Origin: Fretibacter rubidus
GTDB lineage: Bacteria; Pseudomonadota; Alphaproteobacteria; Caulobacterales; Maricaulaceae
Length of the DNA: 64,000 bases
Assembly: GCF_041429785.1 (NCBI RefSeq)
Contig: NZ_CP163423.1
Coordinates: 3,100,001 to 3,164,000 of the forward strand
Direction of reading: 5' to 3'
In this document: in pieces, positions 36,207 through 44,900 of the stretch
How positions within the stretch are numbered: position 1 is the stretch's first letter
How the letters are laid out: every line of letters begins with the position of its first letter
The notes under the pieces: generated by a model
The model's database searches: none
Seen by the model: only the letters and a program-made list of their open reading frames with translations
Told to the model about the DNA's origin: nothing
Made by a program: the position numbers and the translations under genes

Positions 36207-38000
36207 ATGCCCAGTTATAACGCCCCCATTCGCGATATGCAGTTTGTTATTCACGAAATGCTCAACGCAACAGAAACGCTGACGAAATACGCTAAGTTTG
36301 AAGATGCGGAACGCGACCTATTTGATGCCATTATGGAAGAAGGCGCTAAGTTTACCTCAGAGGTGCTAACCCCGCTAAACGCGGTCGGTGATCACGAAGG
36401 CTGCGTGCGTCACGAAGACGGCTCTGTCACAACACCAACAGGGTTCAAAGAAGCCTTTAAGACAATGGTTGAAAATGGCTGGTTGTCCTTGGCACAAGAC
36501 CCTGAATACGGCGGTCAAGGCTTGCCGGGCCTCCTGCATATTGCGTCTGGTGAAATGCAATCAGCGGCCAATATGGCCTTCGCCATGTATCCGGGCCTGA
36601 CCAACGGCGCGATTAAAGCCATTGAGATTGGCGGCAGCGACGAACAGAAGCGTTCATATCTTCCCAAAATGATCCAAGGTGAATGGACGGGAACAATGAA
36701 TTTGACCGAGCCGCATTGCGGGACTGACTTAGGCATGTTGAAAACCAAAGCGGTGCCCCAAGCAGACGGCAGCTATAAAATCTCAGGTCAAAAAATCTTT
36801 ATCTCGGCTGGCGAACACGACATGTCTGATAACATTGTCCACCTTGTGCTCGCCCGTATCGAAGGCGCGCCCGAAGGCGTGAAAGGGATCTCCCTTTTCA
36901 TCGTGCCCAAGTTCACATTGGACCCAGACGGGAACCCAGCGGATCGCAACACGGTGACTTGCGGCTCTATTGAAGAGAAAATGGGCATCCACGGCAATTC
37001 AACCTGCGTTATGAATTACGATGACGCTGAAGGTTACCTCATCGGGGAAGAAAACAAAGGCCTAAAGGTTATGTTCGTCATGATGAACCGCGCCCGCCTT
37101 GATGTCGGTATGCAAGGTCTAGCCCAATCTGAAGTGGCCTATCAAAACGCCGCGGCCTATGCCAAAGACCGTACACAAGGCCGGGCTTTGACGGGCCCTG
37201 TTAATGATAACGGTCCAGCCGACCCCATCATTGTCCACCCTGATGTGCGCCGCATGTTAATGGAAACAAAGGCCTTTAACGAAGGCGCGCGCGCGCTAAT
37301 TTATTGGGCAACAATGCTGGAAGATATGGAAGGTGTTCACGAGGACGAAAAGTTCCGCGAAAAAGCGGACGATTATCTTGGTCTTTTGACGCCCGTCATC
37401 AAAGGTTACCTCACCGATATGGCCATGCGCACGACAATTGATTGTCAGCAAATCTTTGGGGGTCACGGCTTTATCGAAGAATGGGGCATGAGCCAATTTG
37501 TCCGCGATACCCGTATCGCGCTTATCTATGAAGGCGCAAACGGCGTGCAGGCGTTGGATTTGGTCGGCCGTAAGCTAGCCCGCAAAGGCGGTCGCGCCCT
37601 TATGAGCCTAAACGCTGAAATTGACGGCTTTATTGCGGAGAATGAGTCCAATGAAAATATTTCAGAATTCACCACAGGCCTGAAATCAGCCAAAGCCAAA
37701 TTGCAAGACGCCACTATGTGGTTGATGCAAAATGGTATGACCAACCCGAACAATGCGGGTGCAGGGTCTGTTGATTATATGCACATGATGGGCCTGACGA
37801 CTCTGGCTTATATGTGGGGCAAGATGGCCGTCACAGCACAAGCGGCAATTGATAATGGCTCTAATGAAGATTTCTATCCGAACAAGCTTATCACGGGTCG
37901 TTTCTTTATGGCGCGTATGTTGCCGCAAATTGATGCGCATCTCGCAAAGCTTAAGACAGGCGCAGAGCCTGTCATGGCCCTTGATGCGGCGGCATTTTAA
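36207..38000 (+). CDS. Acyl-CoA dehydrogenase with C-terminal extension
   Basis: 597 residues, longer than classical members because of an extra C-terminal domain, as in the alphaproteobacterial FadE-like/DmdC group. FAD-dependent first step of beta-oxidation. TMNLTEPHCGTDLGML is the substrate/flavin motif, GFIEEWGMSQFVRDTRIALIYEGANGVQALDL carries the catalytic Glu442. The stop TAATG overlaps the next start. It starts the beta-oxidation operon after merR. Confidence 0.95.
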   Translation: MPSYNAPIRDMQFVIHEMLNATETLTKYAKFEDAERDLFDAIMEEGAKFTSEVLTPLNAVGDHEGCVRHEDGSVTTPTGFKEAFKTMVENGWLSLAQDPEYGGQGLPGLLHIASGEMQSAANMAFAMYPGLTNGAIKAIEIGGSDEQKRSYLPKMIQGEWTGTMNLTEPHCGTDLGMLKTKAVPQADGSYKISGQKIFISAGEHDMSDNIVHLVLARIEGAPEGVKGISLFIVPKFTLDPDGNPADRNTVTCGSIEEKMGIHGNSTCVMNYDDAEGYLIGEENKGLKVMFVMMNRARLDVGMQGLAQSEVAYQNAAAYAKDRTQGRALTGPVNDNGPADPIIVHPDVRRMLMETKAFNEGARALIYWATMLEDMEGVHEDEKFREKADDYLGLLTPVIKGYLTDMAMRTTIDCQQIFGGHGFIEEWGMSQFVRDTRIALIYEGANGVQALDLVGRKLARKGGRALMSLNAEIDGFIAENESNENISEFTTGLKSAKAKLQDATMWLMQNGMTNPNNAGAGSVDYMHMMGLTTLAYMWGKMAVTAQAAIDNGSNEDFYPNKLITGRFFMARMLPQIDAHLAKLKTGAEPVMALDAAAF

Positions 38001-38464
38001 TGACCATGCGCTCAGCTAAAACCCTCACTATTGCCGCTCTGTTGACAGGGTCCCTTTTGGGGGCCTGTCAGACAACCGCTTCCGCCCCTGTTGTGTGCGA
38101 TGTGAGCGCCGCTGATATTGAAGCCGTGCAGACACAATATCGTGCACAATTTGAGACCGTAACCGAAAGTCTTGCGGCATCTGGCGTGAATGGTGATAAA
38201 GCTCCTCGCCTTAAAAAGCCTTTCAAAAAAGACATTACTGAAACTGTGTCTGTATCGGCGGATAATTCAAACGCAGCCATTGGTTACGCGTGGCGGATTG
38301 AGTTAGCGGACGGATGCGAGCTTGACGCGCGCACGGGTACGAACACACAAACCGCATCAAAAGATGCCAAGCCTTTGGATGTGAAAGCCATATCGTTTTC
38401 GGGTGAGAAGCTACCCGACGGAACGTCACGCTTTGACCCGCTTAAAATTATCATCGCCAAATAG
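38000..38464 (+). CDS. Small lipoprotein of unknown function within the beta-oxidation operon
   Basis: 154 residues. Signal peptide with lipobox LGAC, mature start CQTTASAP. The start overlaps the stop of the acyl-CoA dehydrogenase by one base, so translation is coupled; a second ATG lies at 38006. Mature part has two further Cys (VVCDVSA and DGCELDA) that may form a disulphide. No family recognised. Finding an outer-membrane or periplasmic lipoprotein embedded between two acyl-CoA dehydrogenase genes is odd; a role in lipid handling is only inference. Confidence 0.78.
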   Translation: MTMRSAKTLTIAALLTGSLLGACQTTASAPVVCDVSAADIEAVQTQYRAQFETVTESLAASGVNGDKAPRLKKPFKKDITETVSVSADNSNAAIGYAWRIELADGCELDARTGTNTQTASKDAKPLDVKAISFSGEKLPDGTSRFDPLKIIIAK

Positions 38465-38500
38465 ATATACACCAATAATTAAATATAGAGGGAGGCCTTT

Positions 38501-39658
38501 ATGGCTGCTGTCGATTTCAAAAACCCAGACTGGTATGACGAAGAAGATATCAATATTTTCCGTGAGGCCGTTAACGGATTTTACTCGCGCGAAATGGCGC
38601 CACATTCAGAATCGTTTCGTAAGAACAAAGTCGTTGATCGCAAGTATTGGAATATGGCGGGCGATATGGGCTTGCTGAACTGTTCTATGCCCGAAGAATA
38701 TGGCGGTGGTGGTGGTGATTACCGTCATGAAATGATTATCATGGAAGAGCTGGTCAAAGCCAATGTCGACGGGTTTGGCCTGTCCCTTCATAACGCGATT
38801 GTTGCGCCTTATATCCTGCATTACGGCACGGAAGAGCAAAAACAAAAATGGCTCCCACGTATGGCATCTGGTGAGTTGGTTGGCGCGATTTGTATGTCAG
38901 AGCCTGGCACAGGATCGGATCTGCAATCTGTGAAAACGAATGCCAAGAAAGACGGCAACGGTTGGATTTTAAACGGCCAGAAGACATTTATCACCAATGG
39001 CGGTACGGCCAACCTCCTGGTTGTGGTGGCAGACACAGGCGGTGAAGGCAAAATGTCCAAGTCGCTTTTCGTGGTTGAAACAGACGACGCAGAAGGCTTT
39101 CGCCGTGGGCGTATCTTGGATAAGGTCGGTATGGACGCCCAAGACACAGCCGAGCTCTTCTTTGATGATTTAAAGCTACCCGCCGACAGCCTCCTCGGCC
39201 CTGAGCCGGGTCACGGCTTTATCCAATTGATGAAAGAGCTGCCCCAAGAGCGCCTTAACATCGCTGTACAAGGTGTGGCTCAAATGGAAGCGGCATTAGA
39301 AACAACGATTGAATATTGCAAAGACCGTAAAGCCTTTGGCAAATCTATTATGAGTTTCCAAAACACACAGTTTGAACTCGCCGAATGTAAAACCATCACC
39401 CATATCGCCAAGACATTTGTCTATGATTGCGCCGAAAAACACCTGCGCGGTGAGCTGGATACGGTCACGGCCTCTATGGCCAAATATTGGGTCACTGACA
39501 AAGAGTGTGAAGTCATTGACCGCTGCCTGCAACTGCACGGTGGATACGGTTTCATGAATGAGTACCGCATTGGCCGCATGTACCGCGATAGCCGCGTTCA
39601 GAAAATCTACGGCGGCACAAATGAGATCATGAAGCTTTTGATTGCGCGCTCTCTTTAA
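38501..39658 (+). CDS. Acyl-CoA dehydrogenase, long-chain (LCAD) type
   Basis: 385 residues. CMSEPGTGSDLQSVKT is the flavin/substrate motif. At the place of the common catalytic Glu the sequence has Gly (KIYGGTNEIMKLLIARSL), as in mammalian long-chain and isovaleryl enzymes, which use a Glu on another helix instead. That residue is Glu250 here (ELPQERLNIA). The whole C-terminal half (MAKYWVTDKE, LQLHGGYGFM) is close to long-chain acyl-CoA dehydrogenase. Overall substrate range is inferred. Confidence 0.94.
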   Translation: MAAVDFKNPDWYDEEDINIFREAVNGFYSREMAPHSESFRKNKVVDRKYWNMAGDMGLLNCSMPEEYGGGGGDYRHEMIIMEELVKANVDGFGLSLHNAIVAPYILHYGTEEQKQKWLPRMASGELVGAICMSEPGTGSDLQSVKTNAKKDGNGWILNGQKTFITNGGTANLLVVVADTGGEGKMSKSLFVVETDDAEGFRRGRILDKVGMDAQDTAELFFDDLKLPADSLLGPEPGHGFIQLMKELPQERLNIAVQGVAQMEAALETTIEYCKDRKAFGKSIMSFQNTQFELAECKTITHIAKTFVYDCAEKHLRGELDTVTASMAKYWVTDKECEVIDRCLQLHGGYGFMNEYRIGRMYRDSRVQKIYGGTNEIMKLLIARSL

Positions 39659-39690
39659 GCCAACCCCAAGGAAAGGAGCATCAGACGACG

Positions 39691-40293
39691 ATGTATCCAC
39701 CCCCTTATTATACCGATAATGCGCCCGCCTTTACGGCGGGTGTTATGCGTGAGCATAGCTTCGCTGTGATGACTATGGTGGGCGATAACGGTCTATGCGC
39801 AACACACCTTCCTTTTGTGCTGAAAGACGAAGGCACCCACGGGACACTTTACGGCCATATCGCAAAATCAAATCCAAAGGCGAAACTGCTTGATGGGCGG
39901 CGCGAGGCTATGGTCGTTTTTTCTGGCCCTAATGCCTATATCTCAGCCAGTTGGTATGATCATCCTGATAGACAAGTTCCGACATGGAATTATATTTCTG
40001 TTCAAGCGAGCGGCAGGCCTGTTGCCTTAGAGGCACAGAATTATATGTCTGAAATGGCGGTCTTAGTAGAACAATATGAAACTGAAAACGCATGGTCGAT
40101 TGATGACGCACAAGATTATGCCGCCCGGATTATGGCAGGCATTGTTTATTTCAAAATGCCGATTGATACCGTTCAAGGCTTTCGCAAAATAAGCAGCAAT
40201 AAACCCAAATCTGAGCGCGAGATAATCGCCGCACAGCTAGAGAATAACAACGAACATGCCATGGCTGATGCTATGCGCCAATTAAACGCCTAA
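39691..40293 (+). CDS. PaiB-like FMN-binding protein
   Basis: 200 residues. Begins MYPPPYYTDNAPA, then THLPFVLKDE, HIAKSNPKAKLL, FSGPNAYISASWY and VPTWNYISVQASG, all motifs of the PaiB family, which has a split-barrel flavin-binding fold. Often annotated as a negative transcriptional regulator, but no DNA-binding domain is visible. It stands between the LCAD-type gene (32 bp away) and the thiolase gene (31 bp away). A flavin-related or redox role is as likely as regulation. Confidence 0.9.
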   Translation: MYPPPYYTDNAPAFTAGVMREHSFAVMTMVGDNGLCATHLPFVLKDEGTHGTLYGHIAKSNPKAKLLDGRREAMVVFSGPNAYISASWYDHPDRQVPTWNYISVQASGRPVALEAQNYMSEMAVLVEQYETENAWSIDDAQDYAARIMAGIVYFKMPIDTVQGFRKISSNKPKSEREIIAAQLENNNEHAMADAMRQLNA

Positions 40294-40324
40294 TAATTAG
40301 AATAGACCTTAAGGAGACCCCACC

Positions 40325-41536
40325 ATGACTGATGCTTATATTTTTGACGCCGTGCGCACGCCGCGCGGTAAGGGTAAGAAAAACGGCAGCCTGCACGAAA
40401 TTACGGCGCTATCGCTTCTCACCCAGCAGCTAGAAGCTATTCGTGATCGCAACGATTTGGATACATCCAAGGTCGACGATATTGTCATGGGCTGTGTGTC
40501 GCCCGTGGGTGAGCAGGGCGCAGATATTGCGCGCACAGCCTCTATTGCCGCAAATTACGCGCAAACAGCCGCGGGTGTAACCATCAACCGTTTTTGTGCA
40601 TCAGGCCTAGAAGCCGTCAATATGGGCGCGGCCAAAGTAATGTCCGGCATGTCCGACATGGTTGTCGCCGGCGGTATCGAGTCAATGTCACGCGTGCCCA
40701 TGGGCAGTGACGGCGGCGCTATGGGTGTCGACCCCAGCTTTGCCTTTGACCATTATATGGTGCCCCAAGGGATTTCAGCAGACCTAATTGCGACCAAATA
40801 CGGCTTCTCCCGCGATGATTGCGATGCCTATGCCGTGGAGTCACAAAAACGGACAGCGCGTGCTTGGGATGAAGGCCGATTTAAAAAATCAATCGTGCCT
40901 GTGAAAGATCAGCTTGGCGTTACAATCCTCGCCAAAGACGAACACATGCGCCCAACAACCGACATGCAAAGCCTCGGTAGTTTAAACCCGTCCTTTGTTG
41001 GTATGGGTCAAACCATGCCTGGTTTTGATTTTGTCGCTGTGCAAAAATATCCAGAACTTGAAACGATTAAACACGTTCACCATGCGGGTAACAGTTCTGG
41101 TATTGTTGACGGTGCGGCCGCTGTGCTTATCGGCACAAAAGAAATGGGTGAGGCGCTTGGCTTAAAACCCCGCGCGCGTATCAAGGCCTTTGCCGAAATT
41201 GGCTCAGAGCCCACTATCATGTTGACTGGCCCTGAATTTGTGGCCGCCAAAGCCCTAAAGCGTGCTGGTATGTCCGTTGACGATATCGACCTTTATGAGC
41301 TGAACGAGGCGTTTGCCGCTGTGGTGCTGCGCTTTATGCAAGCCCATAATGTCAGCCATGATAAAATGAACGTGAACGGCGGCGCCATCGCGATGGGTCA
41401 CCCGCTAGGTGCGACAGGGGCGATGATCCTCGGCACAATGGTGGACGAGCTTGAGCGCTCTGACAAAGAGACATCACTTATCACGCTATGTGTGGGCGGC
41501 GGCATGGGCTCTGCCACCATCATTGAACGCGTTTAA
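40325..41536 (+). CDS. fadA: Acetyl-CoA C-acyltransferase (thiolase)
   Basis: 403 residues, degradative thiolase. Nucleophile Cys91 in [11 protein letters not shown], His359 in GHPLGATGA, and second Cys389 in LCVGGGMG. It splits 3-ketoacyl-CoA with CoA in the last step of the beta-oxidation round. Next gene is the FadJ-type multienzyme, 27 bp on, the usual partner in the trifunctional complex. Confidence 0.96.
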   Translation: MTDAYIFDAVRTPRGKGKKNGSLHEITALSLLTQQLEAIRDRNDLDTSKVDDIVMGCVSPVGEQGADIARTASIAANYAQTAAGVTINRFCASGLEAVNMGAAKVMSGMSDMVVAGGIESMSRVPMGSDGGAMGVDPSFAFDHYMVPQGISADLIATKYGFSRDDCDAYAVESQKRTARAWDEGRFKKSIVPVKDQLGVTILAKDEHMRPTTDMQSLGSLNPSFVGMGQTMPGFDFVAVQKYPELETIKHVHHAGNSSGIVDGAAAVLIGTKEMGEALGLKPRARIKAFAEIGSEPTIMLTGPEFVAAKALKRAGMSVDDIDLYELNEAFAAVVLRFMQAHNVSHDKMNVNGGAIAMGHPLGATGAMILGTMVDELERSDKETSLITLCVGGGMGSATIIERV

Positions 41537-41563
41537 TTAGATTAAGATTACAAGAGATAGAAC

Positions 41564-43891
41564 ATGAAACATTTTAAATTAGACCTAGATAGCGACGGCA
41601 TTCTGCTGATCACATTTGATAGCCCCGGGCGCAGCATGAATGTGCTGTCCAATGACGTTATTGCAGAAATGCAAGAATTCACCGACAAAATTGCCACAGA
41701 TGACGCCATCAAAGGGGCCGTAATTACATCAGGCAAAAAAGCCTTTTGCGCGGGCGCAGATTTGGAAGAAATGGGCGGTAATTTTGACGCCGTCAAAGAG
41801 CTGATGAAGACCGACCCAGAAGCGGCGAAAAAACAACTGTTTGAAGGCGCGTTTCAACTCAACAAAACATTTCGCGCGCTTGAGACTTGCGGAAAGCCTG
41901 TAGCGGCCGCCGTAAACGGTCTTGCGCTTGGTGGTGGTTTTGAAATTGTTCTGGCCTGTCACGCCCGTTTTGGCGCGTCTGATAATCCGTCCGTGAAATT
42001 CGGTCTACCCGAAGCCTTAATTGGCTTGTTGCCAGGTGCAGGCGGTACGCAACGTCTCCCCCGTCTTGTGGGCTTGATGGGAGCGTCAGCCGTCTTGCTG
42101 CAAGGCAAGCAGCTGTCTGTGTCTGAAGCTCAAGGTATGGGCGTATTGCAAGGCTCTGCGCCAGCCGCTGACCTTATCGATACAGCCAAACAGTGGGTAA
42201 AAGACAATCCTAAAGCCAAAGCGCCTTGGGATGCTGACCGCTTTAAATTCCCCGGTGGTGCGCCCTATACACCGCAAGGCTATCCTATGTTTGCTGGCGC
42301 GTCCGCCATGGTGCGCAAAGAAAGCTACGGCAATTACCCTGCCATGGCTAATATTCTAAAGGCCGTTTACGAGGGATCACAAGTCCCGATGGACGCCGCG
42401 CTTCGGATTGAAAGCCGTTATTTCTGTGACCTTTTAATGCGCCCTGAATCCGCCAATATGGTGCGCTCGTTATTCCTATCCAAACAAGCTTTGGAAAAAG
42501 GCGAAGCGCGTCCCAAAGGTCAAAGCAAAGGCGAGCTTAAGAAAATTGCCGTTATCGGCGCTGGTTTCATGGGCGCAGGTGTCGCCTATGTTTCAGCCCG
42601 CGCTGGCCTTGACGTTGTCCTCATCGACCGTGACCAAGAAGCCGCCGATAAAGGTAAGCAATTTACCATTGATGAGCAAAACAAGCGTCTAAAACGCGGT
42701 AAAACAACACAAGAAAAAGTCGATGCCATCGTCAACCGCATTGAGGCAACGACGGATTATTCAAAGCTAAAAGATGTCGAGCTTGTCGTTGAAGCCGTTT
42801 ATGAAAACTCAGAGCTTAAAGCCAAAATCACAAAAATGGCCGAAGATGTATTGGGCGACACGGCGGTGTTTGGATCAAACACATCAACCATCCCGATTAC
42901 GGATTTGGCGACGGCGTCATCGCGGCCTGATAACTTCATTGGCATCCACTTCTTTAGCCCCGTGCATAAAATGATGCTGGTGGAGATTATCAAAGGCGAA
43001 AAGACATCAGATTACGCCATTTCGCGCGCGATTGATTTCGTATCTAAGATTCGCAAAGTCCCGATTGTTGTCGAAGACACGCGTGGATTTTACGCCAATC
43101 GTTGCGTCATGCGATACATCCAAGAAGGCTATAATATGCTGTCTGAAGGTGTGAAGCCTGCGTTGATTGAAAACGGCGCGAAAATGGCGGGTATGCCCGT
43201 TGGGCCGTTATCACTACAGGACGAAGTCGCGATTGATCTCGCCTATAAGGTGATGCAGCAAACCAAACATGATTTGGGTAGCCAATATGTCGAAGGCAAA
43301 GGCGACGTCATTATTGACAAAATGCATTCATTAGAGCGGTTTGGTCGTAAAAACGGCAAAGGCTTTTATGTCTATGAAGGCCGCACAAAGCATCTCTGGC
43401 CAGAACTGGGTCAATTTGCGGTGGACGGATTGCAAGACCCGCAGCCTGATGTCAGCCAAATTAAAGACCGCCTGATGTATGCCCAAGCCATTGAGGCCGC
43501 GCGCACCATGGCCGAAGGCATTGTCCACGACCCGCGCGAAGCGGATCTGGGCTCTATCTTTGGGTGGGGCTTTGCACCGTTTACGGGTGGTGCCATCAGC
43601 TTCATCGACACCATTGGCGCGAAGCATTTTGTAAAACGCGCCGATGAGTTGCTCGAGGCTTACGGGCCGCAGTTTCAAGTCCCGCAACTGCTGCGTGATA
43701 TGGCGAAATCTGGCGAGACGTTTTACGGTAAATTTGGCCGCATTGAAGACGGCGGGACTTATACCAAATCTGCGCTGAGCAAGATGTTAGAAAAAGACGT
43801 CGTCAAGCTAGCCAATGATATGGGTATTAAGGCTTCGGTTGATGATCTGAAAGCTGACACCATCGCTAAAATCCTAGAAAAGCAGGGTTAA
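41564..43891 (+). CDS. fadJ: Enoyl-CoA hydratase / 3-hydroxyacyl-CoA dehydrogenase fusion (FadJ/FadB type)
   Basis: 775 residues. Residues about 1-300 are a crotonase domain: AFCAGADLEEMG forms part of the oxyanion hole, NGLALGGGFEIVLACH and GLPEALIGLLPGAGGTQRLPRL carry the two catalytic glutamates. The dehydrogenase half starts with VIGAGFMGAGVAYVSA at about 330 (Rossmann, NAD), then SNTSTIPITDLA, GIHFFSPVHKM with catalytic His, and a duplicated C-terminal domain (GRKNGKGFYVYEG, EAARTMAEGIV). It performs the hydration and the second oxidation. fadJ versus fadB cannot be told apart by eye. Confidence 0.95.
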   Translation: MKHFKLDLDSDGILLITFDSPGRSMNVLSNDVIAEMQEFTDKIATDDAIKGAVITSGKKAFCAGADLEEMGGNFDAVKELMKTDPEAAKKQLFEGAFQLNKTFRALETCGKPVAAAVNGLALGGGFEIVLACHARFGASDNPSVKFGLPEALIGLLPGAGGTQRLPRLVGLMGASAVLLQGKQLSVSEAQGMGVLQGSAPAADLIDTAKQWVKDNPKAKAPWDADRFKFPGGAPYTPQGYPMFAGASAMVRKESYGNYPAMANILKAVYEGSQVPMDAALRIESRYFCDLLMRPESANMVRSLFLSKQALEKGEARPKGQSKGELKKIAVIGAGFMGAGVAYVSARAGLDVVLIDRDQEAADKGKQFTIDEQNKRLKRGKTTQEKVDAIVNRIEATTDYSKLKDVELVVEAVYENSELKAKITKMAEDVLGDTAVFGSNTSTIPITDLATASSRPDNFIGIHFFSPVHKMMLVEIIKGEKTSDYAISRAIDFVSKIRKVPIVVEDTRGFYANRCVMRYIQEGYNMLSEGVKPALIENGAKMAGMPVGPLSLQDEVAIDLAYKVMQQTKHDLGSQYVEGKGDVIIDKMHSLERFGRKNGKGFYVYEGRTKHLWPELGQFAVDGLQDPQPDVSQIKDRLMYAQAIEAARTMAEGIVHDPREADLGSIFGWGFAPFTGGAISFIDTIGAKHFVKRADELLEAYGPQFQVPQLLRDMAKSGETFYGKFGRIEDGGTYTKSALSKMLEKDVVKLANDMGIKASVDDLKADTIAKILEKQG

Positions 43892-44595
43892 TGATGAGCG
43901 ATCTTGTCAACTATACGTTAAGCGGCGGTGTTGCTACCATCGCCATGGATGACGGCAAAGCCAATGTGTTATCTACGCAAATGATTGCAGATTTGGAAAC
44001 CGCCTTTGATAAGGCGGAATCAGACGATGCAATTGTGGTCCTAACGGGTCGCGAGGGTATGTTTTCTGGCGGGTTTAACCTCAAGGAAATGCAGGCTGGG
44101 CCAAAAGAAGCTATGGTTTTGACCTCGAAGGGGTCAAAGCTTGCCCGCCGTATTTTGGAATTTTCACGCCCCGTAATTTTATTGGCGACGGGACATACCA
44201 TTGCCATGGGCGCGTTTTTAGCCCTGGCCTGTGATTACCGCGTGATTGTCGATGGTGATTATAAGATTGGGCTTAACGAGACATTGATTGGCATGACGAT
44301 GCATAATTTTGGTATCGAGCTTGCCCGTTACCGCCTATCCAATGTTTATTTCAATCGCTGCTGTATTAATGCCGAAATTTTCAATCCCAAAGGGGCCATG
44401 CATGCGGGCTTTGTTGACCGTATTATCCCTACTGAGCAAGCCGCCATGGCAGCACCCATGATTGGTCAAATGTTTGGGCAACTTGACGCAACAGCGTTTA
44501 AGAATACCAAACGTCGGTCACGCAAAGAGATTTTCGCAATCCTCGACCAAGCCATTGCCGATGATTTAGATCCCGAGAAAATCCACGCTGTTTAA
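43891..44595 (+). CDS. Crotonase/enoyl-CoA isomerase-like protein
   Basis: 234 residues, start overlaps the fadJ stop by one base (another ATG at 43894). The oxyanion-hole half is present (GMFSGGFNLKEM, ATGHTIAMGAFLALACDYRV). In true hydratases a Glu follows the glycines; here the corresponding site is hydrophobic (AMGAFLAL), while a Glu in LNETLIGMTMHNFGIE remains. One acidic residue fits delta3-delta2 enoyl-CoA isomerases better than hydratases. It would help the operon handle unsaturated fatty acids. Last gene before a strong terminator. Confidence 0.88.
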   Translation: MMSDLVNYTLSGGVATIAMDDGKANVLSTQMIADLETAFDKAESDDAIVVLTGREGMFSGGFNLKEMQAGPKEAMVLTSKGSKLARRILEFSRPVILLATGHTIAMGAFLALACDYRVIVDGDYKIGLNETLIGMTMHNFGIELARYRLSNVYFNRCCINAEIFNPKGAMHAGFVDRIIPTEQAAMAAPMIGQMFGQLDATAFKNTKRRSRKEIFAILDQAIADDLDPEKIHAV

Positions 44596-44612
44596 ACAAA
44601 CAAGACGCCACA

Positions 44613-44650
44613 AAAAAGGCCGCGCTTCAGTTATGAAGCGCGGCCTTTTT
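44613..44650. terminator. Strong intrinsic terminator of the beta-oxidation operon
   Basis: A 17-bp perfect stem, AAAAAGGCCGCGCTTCA (44613-44629) and TGAAGCGCGGCCTTTTT (44634-44650), with a 4-nt loop. It is symmetric and also serves csbD on the other strand, whose stop is 17 bp away. Confidence 0.95.
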
Positions 44651-44666
44651 ACGTCTATATTAGACT

Positions 44667-44837
44667 TTATTTTTCGAGCGCGTCTTTCGCGTCGCCAACA
44701 GCTTTTTGCACTTTGGCTTTACCTTGATCGGCAAGACCTTCGGCCTTTAGCTTTTGGTTATCTGTAGCATCGCCGACGGCTTCTTTCACTTTACCGGTCA
44801 GTTTATTGGCGGCTGATTTTACGTGTTCTGATTCCAT
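44667..44837 (-). CDS. CsbD-family small stress protein
   Basis: 56 residues, found by reading the minus strand: it begins MESEHVKSAANKLTGKVKEA with AGGAG upstream and ends ALEK before TAA. The GKVKEAVGDAT and KAKVQKAVGDAK repeats are the CsbD signature, a small, Lys/Ala-rich, probably helical protein induced by general stress in many bacteria. It stands alone, convergent with the beta-oxidation operon. Confidence 0.9.
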   Translation of the reverse strand: MESEHVKSAANKLTGKVKEAVGDATDNQKLKAEGLADQGKAKVQKAVGDAKDALEK

Positions 44838-44900
44838 TATCTTTTTCTCCTATGTTGTACTTAATCAACACATAAAGAGGGATAAGGTTCCGAAACCGCC

